Source: [Bacteroides] pectinophilus
GTDB taxonomy: Bacteria > Bacillota > Clostridia > Lachnospirales > Lachnospiraceae
Direction of reading: 5' to 3'
Length of the DNA: 64,000 bases
Assembly (NCBI GenBank): GCA_025146925.1
Contig: CP102260.1
Span: 2,829,501 to 2,893,500 of the forward strand
Shown here: positions 25,610 through 33,831 of the stretch, one piece after another
Numbering within the stretch: position 1 is the stretch's first letter
Layout of the letters: each line of letters begins with the position of its first letter
Position numbers and translations under genes: made by a program
Notes under the pieces: model-generated
Seen by the model: only the letters and a program-made list of their open reading frames with translations
Databases searched by the model: none
What the model was told of the DNA's origin: nothing

Positions 25610-26295
25610 TATAATTCCTCCCTTGCCTGATTGGCTGCCCTGCTGCACATAATCTCAAGATTACCGTTGCGGCATCTCAGCTCATCTATCATATCCTTTT
25701 CCGTTCCCGAATCCTTAAGCCTGATGCGGTATTCAAGCTTGAACAGGCTTCCCATGCTTGAAGTCTTAACATTTACAAGCTCACATTTTGTAACATACTT
25801 ATCAAATATCTCTTCAAATACATCCGTGTAATCAAGCGATTCCGGTATTGTTATTCTTAAGCTTCTCTCAAGCTCAGGCCTGTCGCCAAAGCTGCTGAGT
25901 GTAAGCACAACATTTACAAGCTCCATAATAATTACAAAAACCACTGCTGCTCCGATATAGCCCATTCCGCAAGCAAGACCTACTGCCATTGCAAGGAAAA
26001 TGCTGTTAATCTCACGCGCCGTTCCCGGTACCGAACGGAACCTCACCAGTGAAAATGCACCCATAACCGCAACTCCTGCGCCGAGATTGCCATTTACAAG
26101 CATAATCACAAGCGCCACTATTGCCGGCATAAGCACCAGCGTTCCCACAAAGCTTTTTGTGTATGTGTTGCGGTACATGTGTGCTGCCGCTATCACCACG
26201 CCAAGCACCACCGACGCTATTATACATATTAAAAATGTCTGAATTGTAACTGTTCCTGTTGTTGTATCTGCTATTGACTGAAAAATTGTTATCAT
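25609..26295 (-). CDS. DUF4956 membrane protein
   Basis: A 228-residue protein with four to five N-terminal transmembrane helices and a soluble C-terminal domain of about 90 residues. The segment GAFSLVRFRSVPGTAREINSIFLAMAVGLACGMGY is diagnostic of DUF4956. This family almost always sits beside VTC-domain proteins in Firmicutes, as here. The start is ATG 26295, six bases after GGAG; an ATG four codons earlier lies within the hairpin leader motif. It is translationally coupled to the beta-helix lipoprotein gene. Biochemical role unknown. Confidence 0.9.
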   Translation of the reverse strand: MITIFQSIADTTTGTVTIQTFLICIIASVVLGVVIAAAHMYRNTYTKSFVGTLVLMPAIVALVIMLVNGNLGAGVAVMGAFSLVRFRSVPGTAREINSIFLAMAVGLACGMGYIGAAVVFVIIMELVNVVLTLSSFGDRPELERSLRITIPESLDYTDVFEEIFDKYVTKCELVNVKTSSMGSLFKLEYRIRLKDSGTEKDMIDELRCRNGNLEIMCSRAANQAREEL

Positions 26296-26340
26296 ATTAA
26301 TCTCCATTCCGCCCGTTTTTCAGGGCATCTCTAGTTTGTG
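26296..26340 (-). promoter_or_regulatory. Hairpin-GGAATGGAG leader motif, copy 2
   Basis: On the minus strand ACAAACTAGAG is followed by a GCCCTG-AAAA-CGGGC hairpin (26311-26326) and GGAATGGAGATTAAT directly before the DUF4956 ATG. It closely matches copy 1 at 16084-16128. Confidence 0.55.
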
Positions 26341-26346
26341 TGTATC

Positions 26347-27036
26347 TCAACCTACCTGACTTAAGTACGCCCTTCCGTACTTTGAAAATGACGCAGGGTA
26401 TATCCCCAGCTCATCAAGTACTTTTGTAAGCCACACCGGAATTGCCCCGCCGGCCTTAAGCTCCATAAGATGCTGCCCCGGTTCAAGTATGCTCTCACCT
26501 TCAACTCCCGCCGCAAGACTTAAGTTATATGAGCGGTACATAATATTCCGGTCAAATGTAATCCTCAGATCCGGATTTTCAAGTGAATAATATGCCTCGC
26601 GCTCATATGAAATGTACATCGCCGGTTTCAGATTCCCGTAGTAATCCCTGAACCAGTCTATTTCACGGAAAATCTGTGTATCGCAAGGTGCCTTCGTGTG
26701 GCCTGCCAGATATTCATCAGATTGTGCGAGTGTCAGCGTCTCACGCCTCTTATATACGATTCCGTTGTACTTCTTTTTCAGTTCAACAAAAACCTTATCC
26801 TCCGCTCCTGCCGTTCCGTAGCTTCTGAGCCTGAGCTTCTCCTTGTACACAGGCTTTTCAAGAGATTTCCTTATAATCCTGAAATCGGGAGTATCATAAT
26901 AAATGTTGCATATCGTTGACCTGCCATGCTCATCCTCAACAAGCCTTGCCTGCAGGCGCTCCTTCAGACTGTTATACACATCGTCATCCAGAAGGTATTT
27001 TATTTCGCGCCTTTTAAATGTCATTATATTGTTCAT
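26347..27036 (-). CDS. VTC-domain (polyphosphate polymerase-like) protein
   Basis: A 229-residue protein forming a single VTC tunnel domain, related to the yeast vacuolar polyphosphate polymerase catalytic subunit. The basic tunnel motifs are in order: FKRREIKYLLD, KEKLRLRSYG, VFVELKKKYNGIVYKRRE, ISYEREAYY, ITFDRNIMYR and MELKAGG. It is cytoplasmic with no membrane segment of its own; it presumably docks to the DUF4956 membrane protein downstream. Whether it makes polyphosphate or another polymer in this cluster is not known. The start ATG 27036 is behind AGGAGG. Confidence 0.9.
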   Translation of the reverse strand: MNNIMTFKRREIKYLLDDDVYNSLKERLQARLVEDEHGRSTICNIYYDTPDFRIIRKSLEKPVYKEKLRLRSYGTAGAEDKVFVELKKKYNGIVYKRRETLTLAQSDEYLAGHTKAPCDTQIFREIDWFRDYYGNLKPAMYISYEREAYYSLENPDLRITFDRNIMYRSYNLSLAAGVEGESILEPGQHLMELKAGGAIPVWLTKVLDELGIYPASFSKYGRAYLSQVG

Positions 27037-27063
27037 AATGCCTCCTGTCTCTTATTTTAAATA

Positions 27064-27110
27064 TTAAAAAAGTGGATATATGGTTGTTTTTCCTTTCCAT
27101 ATATCCACTA
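27064..27110 (-). terminator. Terminator-like hairpin upstream of the VTC operon
   Basis: A perfect 13-bp stem (27071-27083 with 27097-27109) followed by T7 on the minus strand, 28 bases before the VTC start. It lies in the leader of the VTC operon, so it could act as an attenuator. Alternatively it stops stray transcription from the adjacent cassette. Confidence 0.65.
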
Positions 27111-27150
27111 TAAAATACAAACTTAAATTGAAACTTAATTTTAGAAATTT

Positions 27151-27173
27151 GTGTAAAATAAATTTATTTACAC
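27151..27173. promoter_or_regulatory. Palindromic operator upstream of the XRE gene
   Basis: GTGTAAA (27151-27157) and TTTACAC (27167-27173) form an inverted repeat just upstream of the -35 box. A further half-site AGTGTAAAT lies at 27212-27220, flanking the promoter. This is the expected layout for XRE autorepression. Confidence 0.5.
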
Positions 27174-27174
27174 G

Positions 27175-27203
27175 TTGCGTAATTACTTTTTCAATGTTAT
27201 GAT
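27175..27203 (+). promoter_or_regulatory. Promoter of the XRE/KilA-N pair
   Basis: TTGCGT (27175-27180), a 17-base spacer and TATGAT (27198-27203), 34 bases upstream of the XRE start and flanked by GTGTAAA repeats. Confidence 0.55.
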
Positions 27204-27237
27204 ATACACATAGTGTAAATATAGGAGATTGTATATT

Positions 27238-27465
27238 ATGGAAAAACAAACCGAATGTCAGATTGAAATTAAAAAGCTCCGAGAATCTACCGGAATGAAT
27301 CGTAAAGAATTTTGTGAGGTATTTGACATTCCTTACAGAACAGTTACAGAGTGGGAAAGAGGAACGCGCAATGCCCCCAATTATGTACTTCGACTTTTAG
27401 CATATTATATCAGGATGGAAAACATGGTTAACAAGAAAGGCGATAATGATGGCAAAGACTATTAG
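27238..27465 (+). CDS. Small XRE-family helix-turn-helix regulator
   Basis: A 75-residue DNA-binding protein. Residues about 8-60 form an XRE helix-turn-helix (IKKLRESTGMNRKEFCEVFDIPYRTVTEWERGTRNAPNYVLRLL), close to small regulators found in toxin-antitoxin-like and phage-derived pairs. The start ATG 27238 is behind AGGAG (spacing 10). It overlaps the KilA-N gene by 20 bases. Base composition is clearly AT-richer than in the flanking genes, and it is on the opposite strand, suggesting acquisition. It is probably autoregulated through the GTGTAAA repeats. Confidence 0.88.
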   Translation: MEKQTECQIEIKKLRESTGMNRKEFCEVFDIPYRTVTEWERGTRNAPNYVLRLLAYYIRMENMVNKKGDNDGKDY

Positions 27466-28297
27466 AGATACAATTCATGCCAACGGGATAGATATACGCA
27501 TTTATTCTGAAGACTTGAAGAATGACTATATTTCTTTGACAGATATAGCAAGAAAACGGGAAGGCGATTATCCGGGATACGTTATTCAGAACTGGCTGCG
27601 CAATAAAAGTACAGTTTCATTTGTTGGTTTGTGGGAATCTATTCATAATCCGAATTTTAATTATATCGAATTCGAGGCAATTAAAAATGAAGCCGGTCTG
27701 AATAGTTTTGTATTGACACCAAAACGATGGGTAGAAACAACTAATGCAATAGGCATTGTCACAAAAGGCGGAAGGTATGCTGCTACATATGCATATAAGG
27801 ATATTGCATTTGAATTTGCTTCGTGGATTTCTCCGGAATTTAAGTTATATATAATTGAAGATTATCAAAGATTAAAAGAAGGTGAACAAGCCAGATTATC
27901 TTTAGAATGGAATCTTAACAGAGAACTGTCTAAGTTAAATTATCGCATCCATACAGATTCCATTAAAGACAATCTGATTCCTCCATTGCTGACACCTCAG
28001 CAGATATCATATACATATGCCAGCGAAGCAGATTTGATCAATACCGTATTGTTTGGAAAGACTGCTAAGCTTTGGAGAGAATGTAATCCTGATAAAAAGG
28101 GGAATATTCGCGATCAGGCAACAATTCATCAATTACTCGTGCTTGCCAATCTTGAAAGCTATAATGCAATCCTTATTAAGCAAGGAAAGCCTCAGTCAGA
28201 GAGGATGCCGTTATTACACGAACTAGCAGTACAGCAAATGACAACACTCAGCAGATTAGAATTAGGCAATTTACCCGGCATTGAGAATAAAAAATAA
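27446..28297 (+). CDS. KilA-N domain protein
   Basis: A 283-residue protein with an N-terminal KilA-N DNA-binding domain (about residues 15-130: YISLTDIARKREGDYPGYVIQNWLRN, FVLTPKRWVETTNAIGIVTKGGRYAATYAYKDIAFEFASWISPEFKLYI). The ~150-residue C-terminal helical part contains ASEADLINTVLFG and a final LHELAVQQMTTLSRLELG. KilA-N proteins are common in phages, DNA viruses and accessory bacterial loci, and often act in regulation. Start ATG 27446 or 27449. It overlaps and follows the XRE gene, so the two form one cassette. Function here unknown. Confidence 0.88.
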   Translation: MMAKTIRDTIHANGIDIRIYSEDLKNDYISLTDIARKREGDYPGYVIQNWLRNKSTVSFVGLWESIHNPNFNYIEFEAIKNEAGLNSFVLTPKRWVETTNAIGIVTKGGRYAATYAYKDIAFEFASWISPEFKLYIIEDYQRLKEGEQARLSLEWNLNRELSKLNYRIHTDSIKDNLIPPLLTPQQISYTYASEADLINTVLFGKTAKLWRECNPDKKGNIRDQATIHQLLVLANLESYNAILIKQGKPQSERMPLLHELAVQQMTTLSRLELGNLPGIENKK

Positions 28298-28313
28298 ATT
28301 TTACCCACTCCCA

Positions 28314-29615
28314 CTACGCCCGCACAAGCGTCACCGTGAAGCATGCGCCGCCGTCTTTTTTCTCTGCGCTTATCCTGCCTTTGTGAAGCTGTACGACAGC
28401 CTGTGCCACCGAAAGGCCTATACCATAGCCTCCCGTGCTTCTTGAACGTGATTCATCTGTCCTGTAGAATCTGTCAAAAAGCTTATTCATATCATCCGGC
28501 AGCTCTCCGTGATAGGAATTATACACAGAGAATACTGCCTTGCGTCCGTTTATCCACAATTTCACGCTCATGCTTCCGCCATCTGTGCAATACTTTATCG
28601 CATTGTCAATAAGAAGTGACACAAGCTCGGCAAGTCTTCCCGAATCTCCCATAACACGCACATTATCAGCTATATCGGTACTGCATGTAATATTTTTCTT
28701 CTGCATCATAGCCATGAAGCTGTCCGTACTGCTGCGAACCGTTTCGCTCAGATTAACATTTACAAATTCAGGTTTTTCGGACATCTCATCCATGCGGCTT
28801 AATTCAAGCATGCCCTTAACCAGGACATTCAGTCTCTCGACCTGATTGCAGATACTCTTCGTCCACTCAGTCTCACCATTCATCATCTCAATAACCTCTG
28901 CGTTGGCAGATATTATTGCAAGCGGTGTCTTAATCTCATGTCCGGCATCCGTTATAAATCTTTTCTGCTTTTCTATACTCTGTGCCACCGGCTTTATCGC
29001 ACGCCTTGAGAATATCATAACAAGTACTGTGACGAGTGCAAGACAGACTACTCCTATAATCACCGACAACAGGGCAAAATTGCGCATCGTACGCAGGCTC
29101 TCATCACAGTCAAGAAATACAATAAGCTTCCCATCGTCTTTTACGGTAACCTTGAATCTGTAATTACCATTGTAGCCTTCCGTTCTTCCACCCTTGAGCA
29201 CACTGTCAGCCATCTGCCTTGCGCCATCCCGGGACACCGCCGCTATGCTGTCGGTATTTATATCACAGGTGCCGTCATTTTTAATATATACAGAGAAATA
29301 TCGCGTACGGAACTTAGCCTCAGGGGACGCAAGTGCTCCCGGTCTGCTGCCGTTTTTCTGCCATGCATCACCCTGCTGTGGACTGTCCTGTTGCGGATTG
29401 TCCTGCTGCGGGCTGCCCGTCTTTACCTTCATTGAATCCTTATTATTATCCGGAAATCTTCCATCGTTGTCACTGATCATGTGAAGAATCGTGTCCGAAT
29501 CCTGCTCTGTCTGTATCATATTAGCGGCATTAATTCCGGCAAGAAGCACTATCATTACGATTGCAACTGACAATGCCGTTATCATTACAAATTTTCTCTG
29601 GAGACGTTTTATCAA
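28314..29615 (-). CDS. Sensor histidine kinase
   Basis: A 433-residue membrane sensor kinase. Transmembrane helices are at about residues 10-30 and 185-205; the external loop between them is Gln/Pro-rich (repeats of QQDNP/QQDSP) followed by a folded sensor. The kinase core has HisKA FITDAGHEIKTPLAIISANAEVIEMM with the phospho-His, the N box LIDNAIKYCTDGG, and a G box STGGYGIGLSVAQAVVQLHKG. The start is best read as TTG 29615, eight bases after GGAGG and one base beyond the response-regulator stop. Ligand unknown. Confidence 0.93.
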   Translation of the reverse strand: MIKRLQRKFVMITALSVAIVMIVLLAGINAANMIQTEQDSDTILHMISDNDGRFPDNNKDSMKVKTGSPQQDNPQQDSPQQGDAWQKNGSRPGALASPEAKFRTRYFSVYIKNDGTCDINTDSIAAVSRDGARQMADSVLKGGRTEGYNGNYRFKVTVKDDGKLIVFLDCDESLRTMRNFALLSVIIGVVCLALVTVLVMIFSRRAIKPVAQSIEKQKRFITDAGHEIKTPLAIISANAEVIEMMNGETEWTKSICNQVERLNVLVKGMLELSRMDEMSEKPEFVNVNLSETVRSSTDSFMAMMQKKNITCSTDIADNVRVMGDSGRLAELVSLLIDNAIKYCTDGGSMSVKLWINGRKAVFSVYNSYHGELPDDMNKLFDRFYRTDESRSRSTGGYGIGLSVAQAVVQLHKGRISAEKKDGGACFTVTLVRA

Positions 29616-29616
29616 C

Positions 29617-30309
29617 CTACTGCCCTCCGTTCTGCTCTCCCGTACCTTCAAGCCTGTAGCCAAGCCCCCGCACTGCCTTAATTTCAACCGGAGCATTAAT
29701 CTGTGTAAGCTTGCGCCTGAGATTGGATATATTGACCCAGACAACATTTACATTGATATCAGTCTCATACCCCCAGACATGCTCAATAAACTGCTCTGAC
29801 GAGACAAGCCTGCCCTTATTTCTCATAAGCATCTCAAGCATCTGGTATTCCTTGTTGACAAGCTGCACTTCACCGCCGTTATACTCGAGCATGCAGTTCC
29901 CGCGGTTAAGCTTCATTCCGTCAACATCGAGCGTATCAGGCGCATATGATGCCGTACGTCTCGTCATTACACGTATCCTTGCAAGCAGCTCCTTCATTGC
30001 AAATGGTTTTGTAAGGTAATCATCCGCTCCCGTATCAAGTCCAAGCACGCGGTCTTCTACCTCCGACTTTGCCGTAAGAAGCAGCACAGGTGTCTTTATG
30101 CCGTCCTTTCTCAGTTGTGCAAGCACATCAATGCCATTGCGCTTCGGCATCATTATATCAAGTATAATTCCGTCATAATCATCCGTCACTGCCCAGTCAT
30201 ATGCATCTGCTCCGTCATATACGGCATCAACTATATAATTATTGGCTTTCAGCACAGCCACAAGTGCATTGGAAAGCTCCTTCTCATCCTCAGCAAGTAA
30301 AAGCTTCAT
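29617..30309 (-). CDS. OmpR-family response regulator
   Basis: A 230-residue response regulator. The receiver domain (residues 1-120) has the acidic pair DE at 7-8, phospho-acceptor Asp in GIILDIMMPKRNG (about 52), Thr in LLLTAK and Lys in YLTKPFA. The C-terminal winged helix (about 130-225) has the OmpR/PhoB recognition region EQFIEHVWGYETDINVNVVWVNISNLRRKL and GLGYRL. The start ATG 30309 is behind GGAGG. It is paired with the kinase one base downstream and preceded by a lipoprotein gene. Confidence 0.95.
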   Translation of the reverse strand: MKLLLAEDEKELSNALVAVLKANNYIVDAVYDGADAYDWAVTDDYDGIILDIMMPKRNGIDVLAQLRKDGIKTPVLLLTAKSEVEDRVLGLDTGADDYLTKPFAMKELLARIRVMTRRTASYAPDTLDVDGMKLNRGNCMLEYNGGEVQLVNKEYQMLEMLMRNKGRLVSSEQFIEHVWGYETDINVNVVWVNISNLRRKLTQINAPVEIKAVRGLGYRLEGTGEQNGGQ

Positions 30310-30344
30310 TATAATCCTCCATTTGCAGTTGCAAAATGCATTCT

Positions 30345-30803
30345 CTATCTTCCCATATGCTGATAAAGCGTTGAAGGAATCTCGCCTGACGCACCTGTAT
30401 TAACAGCTTTGTCGAGTATTGAAACCTTAATAATCTGCTTTCCCTCATACTGTACCTTACATTCAACACCGGCACCCGATGCTTTTGCTTCTACAGCATC
30501 CGCAAAATCCTTATATGCAATCTGCTCTCCGCTGTTATTATAGAAAGTACATCCGTCTGCAAGCGGCTGCTTTGTTACTTCCTTCCTGCTTCCGTTATCC
30601 GTCGTATATCCACCAAGCACCTTAAGACTTCTCTCTGCTGTTGTAACATTCATCACAAGCTCTGATGAAGCTGTAACCTGTGCTGTGCTGACGTTATTCC
30701 CCACATTGCTGCCTTCACTGACGTTTCCTTTGGCAGCACCGCAGCCTGTCATAATAATCATTGCACACGCACACGCCATTGCTGATAACATCTTTCTTTT
30801 CAT
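30345..30803 (-). CDS. Small lipoprotein in the two-component operon
   Basis: A 152-residue lipoprotein: signal peptide with lipobox IMTGC (Cys 21), then a Gly/Asn/Ser spacer and a compact domain (about residues 48-140). That domain opens with ELVMNVTTAERSLKVLGGYTTDNG and carries VECKVQYEGKQIIKVSI. I do not recognise the fold. It precedes the response regulator by 35 bases in the same direction, so it may be an accessory sensor or a target of the system. Start ATG 30803 behind AGGAGGG. The mature part has only one further Cys. Confidence 0.8.
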   Translation of the reverse strand: MKRKMLSAMACACAMIIMTGCGAAKGNVSEGSNVGNNVSTAQVTASSELVMNVTTAERSLKVLGGYTTDNGSRKEVTKQPLADGCTFYNNSGEQIAYKDFADAVEAKASGAGVECKVQYEGKQIIKVSILDKAVNTGASGEIPSTLYQHMGR

Positions 30804-30852
30804 TATAGTTCCCTCCTAAGCACCCTGATTCTCCGCCCCCTAAAAAAGGCAA

Positions 30853-30898
30853 ACAAAAAACACCGCCCCCGCAGCTCCTACGTCTGCAAAAACAGTGC
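30853..30898 (-). terminator. Wobble-rich terminator after tRNA-Lys
   Basis: On the minus strand, CACTG-T5-GCAG (30884-30897) can pair with CTGC-G5-CGGTG (30861-30874) over 14 positions, five of them consecutive U-G pairs, followed by T6. This looks like a functional but decaying terminator. Confidence 0.55.
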
Positions 30899-30907
30899 TT
30901 TTCTTAG

Positions 30908-30980
30908 TGCGCCTCCAGGGGTTCGAACCCTGGACACCCTGATTAAGAGTCAGGTGCTCTACCAACTGAGCTAGAAGCGC
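30908..30980 (-). tRNA. tRNA-Lys (CTT)
   Basis: A full cloverleaf on the minus strand: acceptor GCGCTTC with GAGGCGC (one G-U pair), D arm AGCTCAGTTGGTAGAGC, anticodon arm CTGACTCTTAATCAG giving anticodon CTT, and T arm CCAGGGGTTCGAACCCTGG. The 3' CCA is not encoded. The anticodon reads AAG (lysine). Confidence 0.95.
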
Positions 30981-31365
30981 ATGTGATAAATTTTACTGTT
31001 CAGGAAGCTTTCATGTTTTGTTCACTTGCTGAACACAATGGTTATTATATATGATGGTTTCAAAAAATGCAAGTACTTTTTTAAAATTTTTTAAAATTTT
31101 TTGACACAATTTGTACAATTCCCCGTAAATCCCCTGTTTTAGCGCTTTTTCAGCGGTTTGGGATTAGTATGGCAGGGGTCTGAATTAATAATTTTGTATA
31201 TTTCGCGATAAGAATTTTTCATTTTTATTAAGCATCTGTTGAATTTGCAATTCTTATACATAAACAAATCCATCCGGCTATAGAATCTTCTGCGCATCCT
31301 GATACCTATTGTACTGATTAACGATGTTACATTATTATATGCATCTTCAGGAATAACTGTTAACA
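30981..31365. other. AT-rich stretch without a supported gene
   Basis: About 385 bases between tRNA-Lys and the trmB terminator. It contains short direct repeats of TTTTTTAAAATT near 31078-31102 and a weak minus-strand reading frame that would start inside the terminator. No gene, RNA or clear promoter pair is supported; it should contain the tRNA promoter. Confidence 0.4.
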
Positions 31366-31428
31366 AAAAGGACAAAAGGTCTTCCACCGCTTAAGAGCGG
31401 ACTCATACGGATTCCGGCCTTTTGTCCC
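31366..31428 (-). terminator. Terminator of trmB
   Basis: A 10-bp stem (GGACAAAAGG 31370-31379 with 31418-31427) with an inner CCGCT/AGCGG helix, followed on the minus strand by T5. Confidence 0.75.
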
Positions 31429-31443
31429 TGCATCAGATAATAA

Positions 31444-32103
31444 CTATGCCTGTATATCTCCGGTCTGCCTTACAGCTATCAGCTTGCAGATTGGATTACC
31501 CATTGAAGAAAACTTCTCTTCATATTCTGTCATGACATTGCCCTCGTTAAGAACCGCATCGTTATGGAGATCATGCGTCTGGGCTGTAAGTCTCCATTTT
31601 GTCTCTCCTATCTCCTCAAGTGACCAGTCAAACAGATCCACGTTGTCTGTCTTGAACTGTACTTCTCCGTCAGGAGCAAGAATATAATCATATCGGTCAA
31701 AAAACTGTCTTGATGTCAGACGTCGCTTCGCGTGCCTGTCTTTTGGCCACGGATCTGAAAAGTTAAGGTAAATGCGTCCAACCTCATGTTCACCGAATAC
31801 ATCCTTTATATTCTCCGCATCCATTCTTATGAACTTAAGGTTAGGAAGCTGTTTCTCGTTCTGTTTTTCTACAGCACGAAGAAGCACACTTGAATACTTT
31901 TCAATTCCTACATAATTAATATCCGGATTCTGCTCGGCCAGCGTAGTTATAAACTGTCCCTTTCCCATTCCGACTTCTATGTAAATAGGATTATCATTGC
32001 CAAATACTTCATTCCATGTTCCGCTCATCCCTGCCGGCTCAGTGAACACAAAACCGCTTTCTTCCATAACATCCCTTGCACCGGGTACATTTCTAAGACG
32101 CAT
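31444..32103 (-). CDS. trmB: tRNA (guanine-N7-)-methyltransferase
   Basis: A 219-residue SAM-dependent enzyme that methylates G46 in tRNA. The SAM loop is IYIEVGMGKGQFI (about residues 45-58), followed by YVGIEKYSSVLLRA and the family-specific catalytic strand IYLNFSDPWPKDRHAKRRLTS. The C-terminal TEYEEKFSSMGNPICKL is typical. Length is normal and start ATG 32103 follows GAAAGG. It is divergent from the carboxypeptidase gene and ends at its own terminator. Confidence 0.96.
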   Translation of the reverse strand: MRLRNVPGARDVMEESGFVFTEPAGMSGTWNEVFGNDNPIYIEVGMGKGQFITTLAEQNPDINYVGIEKYSSVLLRAVEKQNEKQLPNLKFIRMDAENIKDVFGEHEVGRIYLNFSDPWPKDRHAKRRLTSRQFFDRYDYILAPDGEVQFKTDNVDLFDWSLEEIGETKWRLTAQTHDLHNDAVLNEGNVMTEYEEKFSSMGNPICKLIAVRQTGDIQA

Positions 32104-32204
32104 ATTCCATTCCTTTCAATTTGAAAATATATACATTAAAATCTATATTATATGAAATCTCCACAAAAGTCTACCAAAACTGTCCACCAAAACCAAATGT
32201 GCTA

Positions 32205-32233
32205 TTGCACGTTTTTTCATTTTACAATATAAT
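32205..32233 (+). promoter_or_regulatory. Sigma-A promoter of the D,D-carboxypeptidase gene
   Basis: TTGCAC (32205-32210), a 17-base spacer and perfect TATAAT (32228-32233), about 50 bases before the start. Confidence 0.8.
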
Positions 32234-32282
32234 TTAAGGATAGCCTTAAAACATAATCAAATTAATAATGAGGATTAACAGG

Positions 32283-33761
32283 ATGAACTTCAATAAAATA
32301 AAGCTACATAATATCAGGAAAACATTACTGCGTTCAACCGCTGCAGCGCTCTGTGCCGTAACAATATCAGCTTCAGCTGCGTTATCAGTATCCGCTGCCA
32401 CGGCTTCAACCGCAGCTACCAATGCTGCAACATCAGCCGTCAATGGCACTGTGCAGAGCACAACCGGTACAACCGATACAACCGGCAATTCCCAGGGCAG
32501 TTCTGATAATCAATGGCCCGCATCACCAACGATATCTGCCGGAAGTGCCATTCTTATAGATGCAGACACAGGCGCCATTTTATATGAGAAGGACTGCCAC
32601 TCGCGTGCATATCCCGCAAGTACAACCAAGATAATGACTTCTCTTCTTGCAATCGAGAACAGTTCTCTTGATGATGTGATAACATTTTCCAAGGCAGCTG
32701 CCAACAGTTATAAGTGGGATGAGGCCAATACAGGCACACGTGAAGGTGAGCAGTTCACAATGGAACAGGCTCTCTATGCCACGCTTCTTAAGTCAGCCAA
32801 TGAAGTTGCCTACGGAATTGGCGAATACATCGCCGGAAGCATTCCCGCATTTTCAGATATGATGAATGAGCGTGCCAGGGAACTCGGCGCACTTAACACA
32901 CATTTTAACAACCCTAACGGTCTTTCCGATACCAATCATTATACGACTGCTTATGATCTTGCAATGATTGGACGCGCATGCTTTAACAACTCTACATTCA
33001 TGACGATATCTTCTTCCGTAAATTACAGCATACCTCCTACCAACAAGACTGCTGAGACGCGTTACTTCAGGCAGCGCCATGGCATGGCAAACAGCAACGG
33101 ATATCAGTATGAGTACTTCAAAGGCGGTAAGACGGGCTTTACGGATGAGTCGGGATATACTCTTATCACATTTGCACAGAAAGATGATATGAGGCTTATA
33201 TGCGTTGTGTTCCGCGAATCAGATGACGCATCAAGATATGTTGATTCCAAAGCACTGTTTGATTACGGATTTAATAATTTTAAAAAAGCTCCAATATCCA
33301 GCAGCGATGTAAGCTCGCTGTTTAACAGCTCCAACTACTACAATTCCAAAGTGTTTGGCAACGCCGGGATATCATTCTCCATGGATTCGGCTTATGTGGA
33401 TATTCCTCAGAGTGCCTCAATTACTGATATTGATATATCCGTCTCCGAGAACAGCGAAGCATCTGATAATAACTACGACTTCACGGCAGATGTTTCATTC
33501 AACTACGGCAGTCACAAAGTCGGAACAGCCACACTTCTCGTTACAACTCCGAAGTCCGACACCAAAGATACCAATCTCCCTTACATTCAAGAGAGTACTT
33601 CTTCTGTAGTGAGCCAAAAAAATTGCCTTGTCATCAATATATGGCATGTTATAATTATGATTATTGCGGTTCTTATAATCTTCGAGATAATTGACACCGT
33701 ACATGATAATAAGATGAGAAAGCACCGCAGGAGATCATATAACCGAAGAAGACACAGATAA
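32283..33761 (+). CDS. dacF: D-alanyl-D-alanine carboxypeptidase (PBP5/DacF type)
   Basis: A 492-residue penicillin-binding carboxypeptidase trimming cell-wall pentapeptides. A signal peptide is followed by an Ala/Thr/Gly-rich spacer. The serine-protease-like motifs are SxxK in PASTTKIM (Ser 113, Lys 116), SxN in KSANEVAY (about 171-173) and KTG in GGKTGFTDESGY (about 283-285). Unlike classical PBP5, the C-terminus ends in a real transmembrane helix (IWHVIIMIIAVLIIFEII) and a strongly basic tail (RKHRRRSYNRRRHR). The start chosen is ATG 32283 behind GAGGA; ATG 32268 lacks an RBS. Confidence 0.9.
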   Translation: MNFNKIKLHNIRKTLLRSTAAALCAVTISASAALSVSAATASTAATNAATSAVNGTVQSTTGTTDTTGNSQGSSDNQWPASPTISAGSAILIDADTGAILYEKDCHSRAYPASTTKIMTSLLAIENSSLDDVITFSKAAANSYKWDEANTGTREGEQFTMEQALYATLLKSANEVAYGIGEYIAGSIPAFSDMMNERARELGALNTHFNNPNGLSDTNHYTTAYDLAMIGRACFNNSTFMTISSSVNYSIPPTNKTAETRYFRQRHGMANSNGYQYEYFKGGKTGFTDESGYTLITFAQKDDMRLICVVFRESDDASRYVDSKALFDYGFNNFKKAPISSSDVSSLFNSSNYYNSKVFGNAGISFSMDSAYVDIPQSASITDIDISVSENSEASDNNYDFTADVSFNYGSHKVGTATLLVTTPKSDTKDTNLPYIQESTSSVVSQKNCLVINIWHVIIMIIAVLIIFEIIDTVHDNKMRKHRRRSYNRRRHR

Positions 33762-33764
33762 ACC

Positions 33765-33796
33765 AAAGGCGGATGTTTAATCATCCGTCTTTTTTA
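33765..33796 (+). terminator. Terminator after the carboxypeptidase gene
   Basis: Stem 33765-33775 with 33782-33792 (one G-U pair), loop TTTAAT, followed by T-rich sequence. Confidence 0.8.
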
Positions 33797-33831
33797 TTAC
33801 AGAAAAGCTTTTATTACAGGAAAGGAAAAGT

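Noticed and set aside
27238-28297. Prophage
   Set aside because: XRE and KilA-N genes are often phage-derived, but there is no integrase, structural or lysis gene and no attachment repeat around them.
31139-31387. 82-codon minus-strand reading frame after trmB
   Set aside because: It would start with GTG inside the trmB terminator and has no RBS. The sequence is low-GC with no recognisable domain. It could be a decayed fragment but cannot be supported as a gene.
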